A stretch of 64,000 nucleotides of DNA from Caldiserica bacterium UBA4770 (GTDB lineage: Bacteria > Caldisericota > Caldisericia > Caldisericales > Caldisericaceae), in the NCBI GenBank assembly GCA_002403335.1, contig DHHO01000016.1, positions 12,948-76,947 on the forward strand, written 5' to 3'. Of the stretch, positions 51,366-58,744 are shown in pieces (position 1 is the stretch's first letter; each line of letters opens with the position of its first letter). The position numbers were made by a program, and so were the translations under genes. Under the pieces are notes generated by a model. The model had not been told where the DNA came from. It made no database searches and saw only the letters and a list, made by a program, of their open reading frames with translations.

Positions 51366-51884
51366 ATGAAGAAAAGGCTTGCAATATTTTTTATCCTGAT
51401 TGCCTTCGGGATAAGGTTTGTCCCGCTTAAACTCCCTAATGTGGAATTTGTTTCCAGTGCTATTGCTTTTCTTGTGCTTTCTTTTGGTTTAAAAACTGCA
51501 TTGCCTTTAATGCTCGGGCTTGTACTTCTGTCGGATATTGCTCTTTCAGGGGTTCCTCAGTCATGGGAACTCATTGTAATTCTGGGGTGGGCATCTGTTA
51601 TCTTTACTCAGTGGTTCATAAAGGGGAAGAAATTTTATAGGGTTCTTTTGATGGAAGTTATGGGGACTCTTTCATTCTTTTTTGTCACAAACTCTCTTGT
51701 ATTTTTTATGTATAACTACTATCCGAAGACGCCTACAGGCTATATTGCTTGTCTTGTTGCTGGGATTCCATTTATGCGAAACCAGTTGATAGGGAATACA
51801 CTGCTTTCATACATTGTTTACCTTACCTTTCACCTTGCCGAAAGCAGAGAGATTGATGGGGCGAAAAACACAATCTCAGGGTAA
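51366..51884 (+). CDS. Small multi-pass membrane protein (DUF6580-like)
   Basis: A 172-residue protein with about five hydrophobic helices. IRFVPLKLPNVEFVSSAIAF near the start and GIPFMRNQLIGNTLLSYIVY near the end fit the family of small membrane proteins that resemble substrate-capture (ECF S-type) components. No ATPase or cofactor gene is nearby to suggest a substrate. GGAGGTCTG lies just before the ATG. Confidence 0.6.
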   Translation: MKKRLAIFFILIAFGIRFVPLKLPNVEFVSSAIAFLVLSFGLKTALPLMLGLVLLSDIALSGVPQSWELIVILGWASVIFTQWFIKGKKFYRVLLMEVMGTLSFFFVTNSLVFFMYNYYPKTPTGYIACLVAGIPFMRNQLIGNTLLSYIVYLTFHLAESREIDGAKNTISG

Positions 51885-52009
51885 AAAGTAAAGAAGCGCT
51901 TTATCGTTTGAGCCCTTTCTGATGCTCGGGTTTCGCTATTGAGGCAAAGGAAAGGATTGATGACAATTTTTGAAGGGTAACAATTGACGAGGAAATTCAA
52001 TCACAGTAG

Positions 52010-52957
52010 TTAGCTCAAGATTCCTTCAATAAGGACCTTTATTGCTTCTTCTTCGGAGAGCCCTCGTGTCTCAAGGGTTTCTATTTCTCTTGAGTCAAGG
52101 GAGCCGATGGCTGCCTCATGTGTCACCTTTGCAAGATTATTAGACACATGTACGGTGGGTACAGCCTCTGCAATGGCATCTCCCTGGACAACTTCTGTGC
52201 AGTCTATGTGTCCCTTTGTGTAGGGAGCTGAGGCATCTATGGTCGAGAATACCTTACTGTGTGCGTTATCTGAGATTACTACCTTGCTTTTAACAAGAGC
52301 TTTCGCCCCTTCCTCTGTCAGATGCGCCCTTTCATCAATGGATATCTCATCATTTCCCTTTCCCCATACCTTTGCGTATAACTCAATACTGCCATTTTTT
52401 AATACTTCTATGTCATATTTTGTGTCAAAAACCCCTACCCTTCCTTCTTTAAGTACAAAGGTTGCCTCAAAAAATGAACTCTCTCCTACTCTTCCTTTGA
52501 TATATGGAGTGACTTCTACTCCTCCCTTTTCTCCATGAAAGTGAATCTCACTATATCTGTAAAAACTCCCCCTTCCAATCTCAAGCTCAAAGTTCATTTT
52601 ATGCAGGATATGTTCTGCATTTGGAAATACGCAGTGAGATATTGCATTCATCCCTGCTTCTTCCTCAATAACTGCATGCATATTGATAATCTGAATCCCG
52701 TCTTTCGGGACAAGCCCAAAACAGAGCCTCATCGGGTAGAAGATCTTTGTACCTTTGCGAAGTGTAAGGCGTAAATTCACTCCATTTTCTACTGCCTCAG
52801 ATTCGAGTTCGAGCCCTTTAACAACATTTTTTCCAAGTATTTTATTTCCACTTACTATAAGAGAAGGGATATTCGGATTAGAAAACTCCCCTCTCACCCC
52901 TCCTGTCCTTTCGTAAGCCTCTATAAGTTCTTCATATTCATTTAGCATTCTTTCCAT
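52010..52957 (-). CDS. sufB: SufB/SufD-type iron-sulfur assembly protein (minimal, SmsB-like)
   Basis: Scaffold for Fe-S clusters, 315 residues, shorter than classical SufB (about 470). Family stretches: FYRYSEIHFHGEKGGVEVTP, the beta-helix part VISDNAHSKVFSTIDASAPY and the C-terminal VTHEAAIGSLDSREIETLET, LSEEEAIKVLIEGI. It is the only partner of the sufC gene just upstream, with no sufS, sufU or sufD in the window. This two-gene SufC-SufB arrangement is the minimal SUF-like machinery known from methanogens and deep-branching anaerobes. Confidence 0.85.
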   Translation of the reverse strand: MERMLNEYEELIEAYERTGGVRGEFSNPNIPSLIVSGNKILGKNVVKGLELESEAVENGVNLRLTLRKGTKIFYPMRLCFGLVPKDGIQIINMHAVIEEEAGMNAISHCVFPNAEHILHKMNFELEIGRGSFYRYSEIHFHGEKGGVEVTPYIKGRVGESSFFEATFVLKEGRVGVFDTKYDIEVLKNGSIELYAKVWGKGNDEISIDERAHLTEEGAKALVKSKVVISDNAHSKVFSTIDASAPYTKGHIDCTEVVQGDAIAEAVPTVHVSNNLAKVTHEAAIGSLDSREIETLETRGLSEEEAIKVLIEGILS

Positions 52958-52970
52958 TGGATTCTCTCAC

Positions 52971-53693
52971 CTACTCTGGAAGTTTACTGTGAAAACAACT
53001 CCCACATTTTGTTATAAAGAATTCATTTACTTCTTTAGGTGGACCGCTTTTTATTATCCTTCCTGCATCCATCAGGTATGCGATATCAGCAATTTCCGCT
53101 ATAGTTGCCCTGTGGGTAATGAGAAGGAGAGCCGTATTTATCTTCTTAAAAGAGAGCAAAAGCTCTTTTATTTTCTCGATTGCGATAGCATCTATTCCCG
53201 AATCGGGTTCATCGAGGATTGCAAGCCTTGGCCTCATTGCAAAAACTGCTGCAAGTTCTATTCTTTTTCTTTCACCTCCAGAAAGGGATTTGTCCAGTGT
53301 TCTTTTCATATAAATATCTGGGTCAAGGTCGACTCTTTCAAGCGCTTCTCTTGCTGTCTTTTCATTCTTATCCTTTGCCCCAAGCAGGATATAGTTGGAT
53401 ATTTTTAATCCCTCAATTGAGACAGGGTTCTGGAATGCAAGGGTGAGTCCCATGCGCGCTCTTTCTGGTACTGAAAGGTTCGTGATGTTGACATTATTGA
53501 AAGTAATTCTTCCACTTGTTGGCCTGTAACCGGAAAGCCCCATTATGATAGAAGCCAGCGAAGTTTTCCCTGCTCCATTTCTTCCTAATATTGCGCAAAG
53601 GGTACCTTCTGGCACGGAAAAAGTGAGGCCATTTACAATATCCCTTCCATCCTTTTTCAGATAGACACTGTCAACTATCAGTATCTCATTCAT
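52971..53693 (-). CDS. sufC: SufC-type ATPase of Fe-S assembly (SmsC-like)
   Basis: ABC-type ATPase that powers cluster assembly on SufB, 240 residues. Walker A GRNGAGKTSLAS, signature LSGGERKRIELAA, ILDEPDSGIDAIAIEKI and the switch histidine in LLLITHRATIAEIADIAYLM are present. The C-terminus carries CGSC (ITKCGSCFHSKL), which may be a cluster or metal site. A large palindrome overlaps its start codon and -10 box. Confidence 0.9.
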   Translation of the reverse strand: MNEILIVDSVYLKKDGRDIVNGLTFSVPEGTLCAILGRNGAGKTSLASIIMGLSGYRPTSGRITFNNVNITNLSVPERARMGLTLAFQNPVSIEGLKISNYILLGAKDKNEKTAREALERVDLDPDIYMKRTLDKSLSGGERKRIELAAVFAMRPRLAILDEPDSGIDAIAIEKIKELLLSFKKINTALLLITHRATIAEIADIAYLMDAGRIIKSGPPKEVNEFFITKCGSCFHSKLPE

Positions 53694-53721
53694 AATTATT
53701 ACCTTACCAGTAATAATTATA
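53692..53721 (-). promoter_or_regulatory. sufC promoter with 11-bp palindrome over the start codon
   Basis: ATAATTATTAC (53692-53702) and GTAATAATTAT (53710-53720) are perfect inverted repeats seven bases apart; the left arm includes the start codon and the right arm the -10 box TATAAT (53721-53716, minus strand). A -35 candidate is TTTGAA or TTGAAA about 15-16 nt upstream. AAGGT lies within the loop side as the likely ribosome site. Probably an operator for a cluster-sensing regulator. Confidence 0.55.
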
Positions 53722-53870
53722 CCTTTTCGTTAGATTTTTCAAAATCCTGTATGCTGTTTCAGGTTTTCTGAATGCTAACATACAATGAGGTTAATGGTTT
53801 GGTTGGCAATTTTTATGGGTCCTTTTAAACATATCAATTTTGTTTATTATTTAATAAAATAGGTTTTACA

Positions 53871-54056
53871 GTGAAAAAATTGATCTTTTTGTTAGTTTTG
53901 TTTGTGTTGTTCTTCTCTCTTGTATCTACAGGATGTAAAAAAGAAGCGAGTACCGAAGGCTTAAAAATAAGTAATCTTGTTTTCTGCTCTCAAATACGAG
54001 GTGACAGAGACTACTCAGAGAGAACTGACAGGACATTTTCACTTGATTTACATTAA
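53871..54056 (+). CDS. Truncated lipoprotein
   Basis: A 61-residue frame beginning with a strong lipoprotein signal (KKLIFLLVLFVLFFSLVSTG, Cys22) from a GTG without a clear ribosome site. After KKEASTEGLKISNLVFCSQI it ends abruptly at DLH. The mature part looks like the start of a larger protein whose remainder has been lost at the edge of the accessory region. Probably a remnant; a short secreted lipopeptide is possible. Confidence 0.4.
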   Translation: MKKLIFLLVLFVLFFSLVSTGCKKEASTEGLKISNLVFCSQIRGDRDYSERTDRTFSLDLH

Positions 54057-54071
54057 ATAATTCTTTGTGCT

Positions 54072-54314
54072 CTATTCATATTGCTTTCGTTCTATGATTG
54101 CTCTCATCTTATCCAATGCTCTCTTTCTCCTATATCTTACAGCTGGTCTTGAAATGCCGAGCTCCTTTGCAAGCTTGTGAACTGATACGTTGTCAAAATA
54201 AAGGGCAGTAATGAGGGCTCTATCTTCCTCAGAAAGTTCTAAAAGGGCTTCCTGGACAAGTCTTTTCATTTGCCTGTTAGATAATTTCCTCATTTTGTCC
54301 TGCTTCAGATTCAT
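54072..54314 (-). CDS. Sigma-70 region 4-like protein (second half of a split sigma factor)
   Basis: An 80-residue protein with a region 4 helix-turn-helix: ELSEEDRALITALYFDNVSV, HKLAKELGISRPAVRYRRKR. It begins 38 bases before the end of the region 2-like gene, in a different frame. Bringing the two into one product would need a +1 (or -2) shift, which is unlike common -1 slippage sites. Separate proteins, translated by re-initiation, are possible; in Bacillus SigO and RsoA form such a two-part sigma factor. A decayed single gene is the main alternative. Confidence 0.7.
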   Translation of the reverse strand: MNLKQDKMRKLSNRQMKRLVQEALLELSEEDRALITALYFDNVSVHKLAKELGISRPAVRYRRKRALDKMRAIIERKQYE

Positions 54315-54567
54315 ATAGTTGAAGCAACTTCCTGTACCTGTACTCTTTAAGGGCGAATTTATACATCATCCTATTTATGATGCGGTGGGATAGAGTAAGG
54401 AGCACCTCATCGGTAACGCTCCCTGCATATCTTACATATGTTTCGCATACTGCCAGAGCTCCTGTTTGAAGTAGGTCCTCAGGCTCTGCACCAAAAATAC
54501 GAGAGTAATGTATGGCAAGCTTGCGAATCCTTGCTCTCTCTATGGTATAGAGTTCTTCAAGGGACAT
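54277..54567 (-). CDS. Sigma-70 region 2-like protein (first half of a split sigma factor)
   Basis: A 96-residue protein: LAIHYSRIFGAEPEDLLQTG resembles region 2.1-2.2 (DxxDLxQxG), followed by LTLSHRIINRMMYKFALKEY in the -10-recognition position. There is no region 4. GGTGGTGA lies three bases before the ATG. Downstream on the same strand is the region 4-like gene; upstream are repeats and small frames, then a divergent CI-like repressor. Phage-type late-gene sigma factors have similar small size. Confidence 0.65.
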   Translation of the reverse strand: MSLEELYTIERARIRKLAIHYSRIFGAEPEDLLQTGALAVCETYVRYAGSVTDEVLLTLSHRIINRMMYKFALKEYRYRKLLQLYESEAGQNEEII

Positions 54568-54658
54568 CTGTCACCACCAATTTTAACTTCCTTAACACAG
54601 TTACCTTTGTTTTGCACTTCATAGTAATGCCTCTCCTTTCCAATCGCCTTCTACTCTT

Positions 54659-54910
54659 GTCATTGCGCGTCCTCTTCTTTTCTGTCATCGCGCGTCCTCT
54701 TCTTTTCTGTCATTTGCAGCCTTGTTTTTTCTTGTCATTGCGAGCCGACTTTGCGAAGCAATCTCGCCTTTTCCTTTTCCTCTTGTCATTGCGAGCCGAC
54801 TTTGCGAAGCAATCTCGCCTTTCTCTTTAATCGAGGAGGTAAGAGAACCATCCTTACGGCTCCACCCATTTTTCCCCCCTGTCACCCTGAGCCGACTTTG
54901 CGAAGGATTT
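54659..54910. repeat. Cluster of short direct repeats
   Basis: Two near-identical 25-bp units (GTCATTGCGCGTCCTCTTCT and its variant) lie in tandem at 54659-54708. A 42-bp unit starting CTTGTCATTGCGAGCCGACT occurs at 54731-54772 and 54782-54823 (period 51), and a variant GAGCCGACTTTGCGAAGGAT at 54891-54910. Within the unit CGAG and CTCG flank TTTGCGAAGCAAT, allowing a hairpin. Such CATTGCGAGC-type repeats are scattered in many bacterial genomes. It is not a CRISPR array. Confidence 0.75.
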
Positions 54911-55060
54911 CCTTCTTTAAAAGTGAGATTGCCACGGCTGTGAAAGACAAAGGCACTCCCGCTTGACTTCGTCAAGGAAAGGAATGCGCAATGACAAACA
55001 GGGGATATTGGGGAAAGTCCGAAGGGGGTCTTTCCACCTCTTCGAATTAAAGCAATCGCC

Positions 55061-55258
55061 CTACCATTCGCCAGCATTTGCATCAATTCCTTCTCCTCTG
55101 TAGTCTCCCGCTGAAATCGTGATATATCTACTAAGACCTCTTCTATTCTTTTCATTTACTCCCCCAACTCTCTCTGTTATAATTCCCTTTATCTGTGCTT
55201 TTGATAGTGCCTCAAGCAGTTCGTTTGGCAGAGGGGTAAATTCTTTAAATTCTCTCAT
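55061..55258 (-). CDS. Small protein resembling the N-terminus of phage replication protein O
   Basis: A 65-residue frame whose first part, FTPLPNELLEALSKAQIKG, resembles the N-terminal DNA-binding domain of phage O-type replication initiators; the rest does not. GAGG with spacing of about five precedes the ATG. A second frame beginning at 55155 (MKRIEEVLVDISRFQRETTE) overlaps its end by 95 bases and later runs into the repeat cluster, so one of the two is probably broken. It is the first gene under the divergent repressor's operator. Remnant of a phage replication module is the likeliest reading. Confidence 0.4.
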   Translation of the reverse strand: MREFKEFTPLPNELLEALSKAQIKGIITERVGGVNEKNRRGLSRYITISAGDYRGEGIDANAGEW

Positions 55259-55348
55259 CCTCGACCTCCTTTAAAATTGCATTTTAAAAACACTTTTGTT
55301 TGCCTTATTATTTTTCTAACCATTTCTCTTCCTTCCAATCAATAAATT

Positions 55349-55382
55349 TACTGAATTATATCATAATACAGTAATAAGTCAA
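55349..55382 (-). promoter_or_regulatory. Repressible promoter for the sigma-side genes, with near-palindromic operator
   Basis: On the minus strand TTGACT (55382-55377), 16-nt spacer, TATAAT (55360-55355). A 25-bp near-palindrome (55349-55373; halves TACTGAATTATA and CATAATACAGTA, ten of twelve pairs matching) spans the -10 box and spacer. Its TACTG/CAGTA ends recall SOS operator half-sites, though the gap is 15 rather than 10 bases. It is the expected binding site of the adjacent repressor. Confidence 0.65.
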
Positions 55383-55439
55383 GCGATAAATTTGAGATAA
55401 TTAATCAGAAGATAAGATTAAATGAATTAAATTAAGAAG

Positions 55440-55468
55440 TTGACAATATTTCATTTTTTTCATATAAT
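55440..55468 (+). promoter_or_regulatory. Promoter of the CI/LexA-like repressor
   Basis: Perfect TTGACA (55440-55445), 17-nt spacer, perfect TATAAT (55463-55468), then AGGAGG before the ATG at 55492. It is about 60 bases from the divergent promoter, so one regulator could control both. Confidence 0.8.
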
Positions 55469-55491
55469 ATAGAAATTACAGGAGGAATAGA

Positions 55492-56184
55492 ATGAAAACA
55501 AATGAAAAATTGCTGTATCTAAGAACCTCTCTTGGTTTAAACCAGGAGGAGTTTGGAGCAAAACTCAATGTATCAAACCAGTTCATCTCACAGGTTGAGC
55601 TGGGAAGGAGGAATGTTGGTCTCAGATTCCTTACGAAGGTTTCAGAAACCTTTGGAGTGCCCCTTACAGACCTGATAGGTGATGAGGAGCAGTTTGTCAT
55701 AACTGAAGATGATGAATCCTTTATCGTAAAACTACTTAAGACATTAACACCAGAGGAAAAACAACAGATACTCAGAACAATCTACAGGATAAAAAAGATA
55801 CCCCTAAGGGAAATCCCTGTTCTTGGATACGTAAGGGCAGGAGAACCTCTTGAACTTGTTGAGATAACAGACCCCATTGATGTGCTTACCATTCCAGATA
55901 ATGCTGTTAAGAATGTTTCTTATGCGGTTATCGTAAGAGGTGATTCTATGAAGGACAAAGGCATTGAAGAGGGAGACTTACTCCTTGTTGACCCTGATTC
56001 ACCCCCTGAAAATGGGCAGTTTGTTATAGCTATCATAGACGGTAAGGCAACCTTTAAAACGCTCAGACAGGAAAACGGAAGAGTATTTCTTGACCCTGCA
56101 AACAACCAATATGAGAGCATAGAACTCACCCCCGATATGAACGTGAGGCTCTTTAGAGTTAGAATGGTAGTGAAAAAAATGTAG
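55492..56184 (+). CDS. CI/LexA-type self-cleaving repressor (XRE HTH + S24 peptidase)
   Basis: Repressor inactivated by self-cleavage, 230 residues. The XRE-type HTH (about 8-62, LRTSLGLNQEEFGAKLNVSN) is followed by a linker and an S24 domain. The parts needed for cleavage are present: scissile A116-G117 (YVRAGEP), catalytic Ser152 (RGDSM) and Lys189 (ATFKT). Because the HTH is XRE-type rather than winged, it is closer to phage CI than to cellular LexA. It is divergent from the sigma-side genes and should hold them off until DNA damage. Another LexA is not visible here, so a wider SOS role cannot be excluded. Confidence 0.9.
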   Translation: MKTNEKLLYLRTSLGLNQEEFGAKLNVSNQFISQVELGRRNVGLRFLTKVSETFGVPLTDLIGDEEQFVITEDDESFIVKLLKTLTPEEKQQILRTIYRIKKIPLREIPVLGYVRAGEPLELVEITDPIDVLTIPDNAVKNVSYAVIVRGDSMKDKGIEEGDLLLVDPDSPPENGQFVIAIIDGKATFKTLRQENGRVFLDPANNQYESIELTPDMNVRLFRVRMVVKKM

Positions 56185-56207
56185 AGGGAAGAATTTGAAA
56201 GTGTCCT

Positions 56208-57269
56208 TTATTCTTTAATCAATTTATGTGAGTGTTTATGGTGAATATCAGGAAAATGCTTGTGAGTATGCGTTATTTTTTCATGTTTATGCATATGAGT
56301 ATGTCTTACATTTGGGTTAACTTCATATTCATGTGAATGATTATGATGGCCGTCGTTATGTGAATGCATATGAATGTGCTCCATCTCCTGATGTGTATGC
56401 TTATGTTCATGGACAAGAACAGAAGTGAACAAGATACCACCTACAAGAAGTATCATTGCAATGATTTCAATGAGTGTTATTTTAGTTTTAAGGAGTAGAA
56501 AAGCAAAAAATATGCCCCAGAATAGAGAAGTTGAGAAAAAGACCTGCCCTCTTGTCACTCCAATTTGCTGTGCTGTCACTACATAGAGCGCTATACTAAT
56601 TCCATAGGATATCATACCAATAACAATTGCATACAAAAATGTTGAAGGTGCTAACGTTAAACTCTCAATGCTTGATCCAATAAACAAGTTTATACTTCCA
56701 GCACAAATTCCTTTTATAAAAGTTATCTCCTGTGTAGTAAAACCATCAATTATTGAAGTAAGGTTGTTATCAATACCCCAACAGATACACGCACCTGATA
56801 CGAATAATCCCGCGATAATATTTGTCTTTCCGCCAGATACCGCAACTATTAAACCTGCAGAAAAAGTAAGTAGTAAGCCAACCAAACTGTACCTATCAAT
56901 CTGTTCTTTAAAGAAAACTACACCTATAATTGCAGTTGCTAAAAGTTCCATGTTAAGAAATATCGAAACCGAAGTTGATTCCGCAATATTTAGTCCTATA
57001 AGCATCAATACAGGTGCAAGCAAACCACCGAAAAGCACTATTCCTGAAATTAGCTTTATCTGCCTTCTGTTTTTAAATGCGTTGATAAAGCCTTTGAATC
57101 CTTTAAGCACAAACGGGATCATTACAACACCAGCCCCAATATAAAGTAAACCCGCAAGCTCAAAAGGATTCATTTGTGATATGAGTATTTTGCTTAAAGG
57201 TGTTGCTATGCCAAACAATAGACCGGCTAACAATCCAGTAAAAATATAAAAATTTTTCGTGTTTTCCAT
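56208..57269 (-). CDS. DMT (EamA) permease with histidine-rich C-terminal tail
   Basis: Ten-helix transporter, 353 residues, with paired EamA repeats (ILISQMNPFELAGLLYIGAG and, in the second half, a similar block). The last 65 residues carry about 25 histidines in HxH patterns (HMHSHNDGHHNHSH, HTHMHKHEK, HKHSHK), facing the cytoplasm. Such tails bind Ni, Co, Zn or Cu in other transporters, so metal export or metal-dependent control is suggested. The ATG at 57269 is chosen because the -10 TATAAT (57281-57276) puts the transcript start at that codon; no ribosome site is seen, so the mRNA may be leaderless. Confidence 0.8.
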   Translation of the reverse strand: MENTKNFYIFTGLLAGLLFGIATPLSKILISQMNPFELAGLLYIGAGVVMIPFVLKGFKGFINAFKNRRQIKLISGIVLFGGLLAPVLMLIGLNIAESTSVSIFLNMELLATAIIGVVFFKEQIDRYSLVGLLLTFSAGLIVAVSGGKTNIIAGLFVSGACICWGIDNNLTSIIDGFTTQEITFIKGICAGSINLFIGSSIESLTLAPSTFLYAIVIGMISYGISIALYVVTAQQIGVTRGQVFFSTSLFWGIFFAFLLLKTKITLIEIIAMILLVGGILFTSVLVHEHKHTHQEMEHIHMHSHNDGHHNHSHEYEVNPNVRHTHMHKHEKITHTHKHFPDIHHKHSHKLIKE

Positions 57270-57281
57270 GGAGAAATTATA

Positions 57282-57617
57282 ATACACTTTTAAACCGTTA
57301 AATAATTCTCTGAAAAAGAAGAAAAATCCCTCCAATAATTTCTATTTCTGTGAGGAGAGGCAGGAGATTAGTTTTAGTGCAACACACTGTGAGTAATTGA
57401 ATGAGCAGCTACCGAGCGTGTTAGAGTTGTGGGTTGTCTTGAATTGTCTTTGAGCAACAGAGCGAAATAGACTTTTTTCTCTATTGCTACATTGGGATAG
57501 TGAATACTATCAATTATTCAAGTATCTTGTATTTTCCATACTATAGTAAGGCTTTTTTAAATCTTAAAAGCGTAAGTGAATGTATGCATAAAAATTTGCT
57601 AAACTTCTATATATATT
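57282..57617. other. Intergenic stretch between the permease and the methyltransferase
   Basis: No gene or RNA recognised. TATAAT at 57618-57623, just past this stretch, is a likely -10 for the methyltransferase gene. No inverted repeat or transposon end was seen. Confidence 0.4.
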
Positions 57618-57651
57618 TTATAATGATTTGAGAGAAAATATGGGGGTACTT

Positions 57652-58740
57652 ATGATTGATAACAAATTATTAACAACAAGAGAGATCGCAAATTATTTTG
57701 GTGTAAGTATCTCGACTGTTTATCGGATGGTAAAAGAGGGCTCGATTACTCCAAGAAAAACATCAACAAAAAAGAAGCTCTTTAATAAGAAAGACGTAGA
57801 AAAATGTTTAAGAGAAAGGCAGAAAGAAAGAAAATTTAGAGAAGCCAATGCATATAAGAAAACAAAAAGGCAAGGAAAGTTAGTTATAAAAGAAAAGGAG
57901 ACAATTTATACTTCAGAACGACTCAAACCTGTAAGTACTAACTATGAAGATCTATACTTCCATTCTGATGCAATTTGGATTTACAATGCTGACATTCTAA
58001 AAATAAGAAGTATTGAAGAAAAGTCTATCGATTTGATAATAACATCTCCTCCCTATAATGTTGATATTCAATATAACTCACATAATGATGCATTGTCATA
58101 CAATGAATACTTAAATTTTGCAAGAGAGTGGCTTGATAGATGCTATAGATTTCTTAAAGATGATGGAAGGTTTTGCCTAAATATTCCTTTAGATAAGAAT
58201 AAAGGCGGCCAGCAGAGTGTATGTGCTGATATTACCACAATTGCAAAAAAGGTTGGTTTCAAATACCATTCAACAATTATTTGGAATGAACAAAATATCT
58301 CAAGAAGAACCGCTTGGGGGTCTTGGCTTTCTGCTACTGCCCCTTATGTAATTGCCCCAGTCGAAGTAATTCTTGTGTTATATAAGAAGAGTTGGAAAAA
58401 AACTAGTGGTAGTCGCATCTCTGATATAACTAAAAAAGAATTCGTTGATTGGACAAATGGGGTTTGGAACTTCATGGGTGAAAGTAAAAAGAGAGTTGGC
58501 CACCCTGCTCCTTTTCCTGTAGAACTCCCAAAAAAATGTATAAAACTCTTTAGTTTTGTTGGAGATACAATACTTGATCCTTTTGTTGGAAGTGGTTCAA
58601 CATTGCTTGCCTGCTTGCAAACTAAAAGAATTGGAATAGGAGTTGATATCGATGAGAAATATTGCGAGTTAGCGAAAAAAAGGCTTTTAACAGAAGGGAG
58701 AATCGGTCAACTACAACTTAACATGAAAGAAAAGGGTTGA
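57652..58740 (+). CDS. Beta-class DNA methyltransferase with N-terminal MerR-type HTH
   Basis: Methylates adenine N6 or cytosine N4 in DNA, 362 residues. An excisionase/MerR-like helix-turn-helix comes first (about 6-52, TTREIANYFGVSISTVYRMV). The catalytic motif IV is TSPPY (residues 131-135); motif I lies near the end as DPFVGSGST, the circular order of class beta. SPPY is commoner in N4-cytosine enzymes but not decisive. GGGGGT precedes the ATG at 57652 correctly; earlier starts are possible. It is followed four bases later by an HNH gene, suggesting a restriction-modification pair. The HTH fusion may let it control its own operon. Confidence 0.85.
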   Translation: MIDNKLLTTREIANYFGVSISTVYRMVKEGSITPRKTSTKKKLFNKKDVEKCLRERQKERKFREANAYKKTKRQGKLVIKEKETIYTSERLKPVSTNYEDLYFHSDAIWIYNADILKIRSIEEKSIDLIITSPPYNVDIQYNSHNDALSYNEYLNFAREWLDRCYRFLKDDGRFCLNIPLDKNKGGQQSVCADITTIAKKVGFKYHSTIIWNEQNISRRTAWGSWLSATAPYVIAPVEVILVLYKKSWKKTSGSRISDITKKEFVDWTNGVWNFMGESKKRVGHPAPFPVELPKKCIKLFSFVGDTILDPFVGSGSTLLACLQTKRIGIGVDIDEKYCELAKKRLLTEGRIGQLQLNMKEKG

Positions 58741-58744
58741 AAAA

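Noticed and set aside
54659..54823. Possible CRISPR array
   Set aside because: Only two copies of each unit, gaps of 9 bases or none, no cas genes.
54685..55155. 156-codon minus-strand frame with the repeated peptide KGEIASQSRLAMTR
   Set aside because: Most of it is translation of the short DNA repeats; only its first 35 codons could be real, and they overlap another frame.
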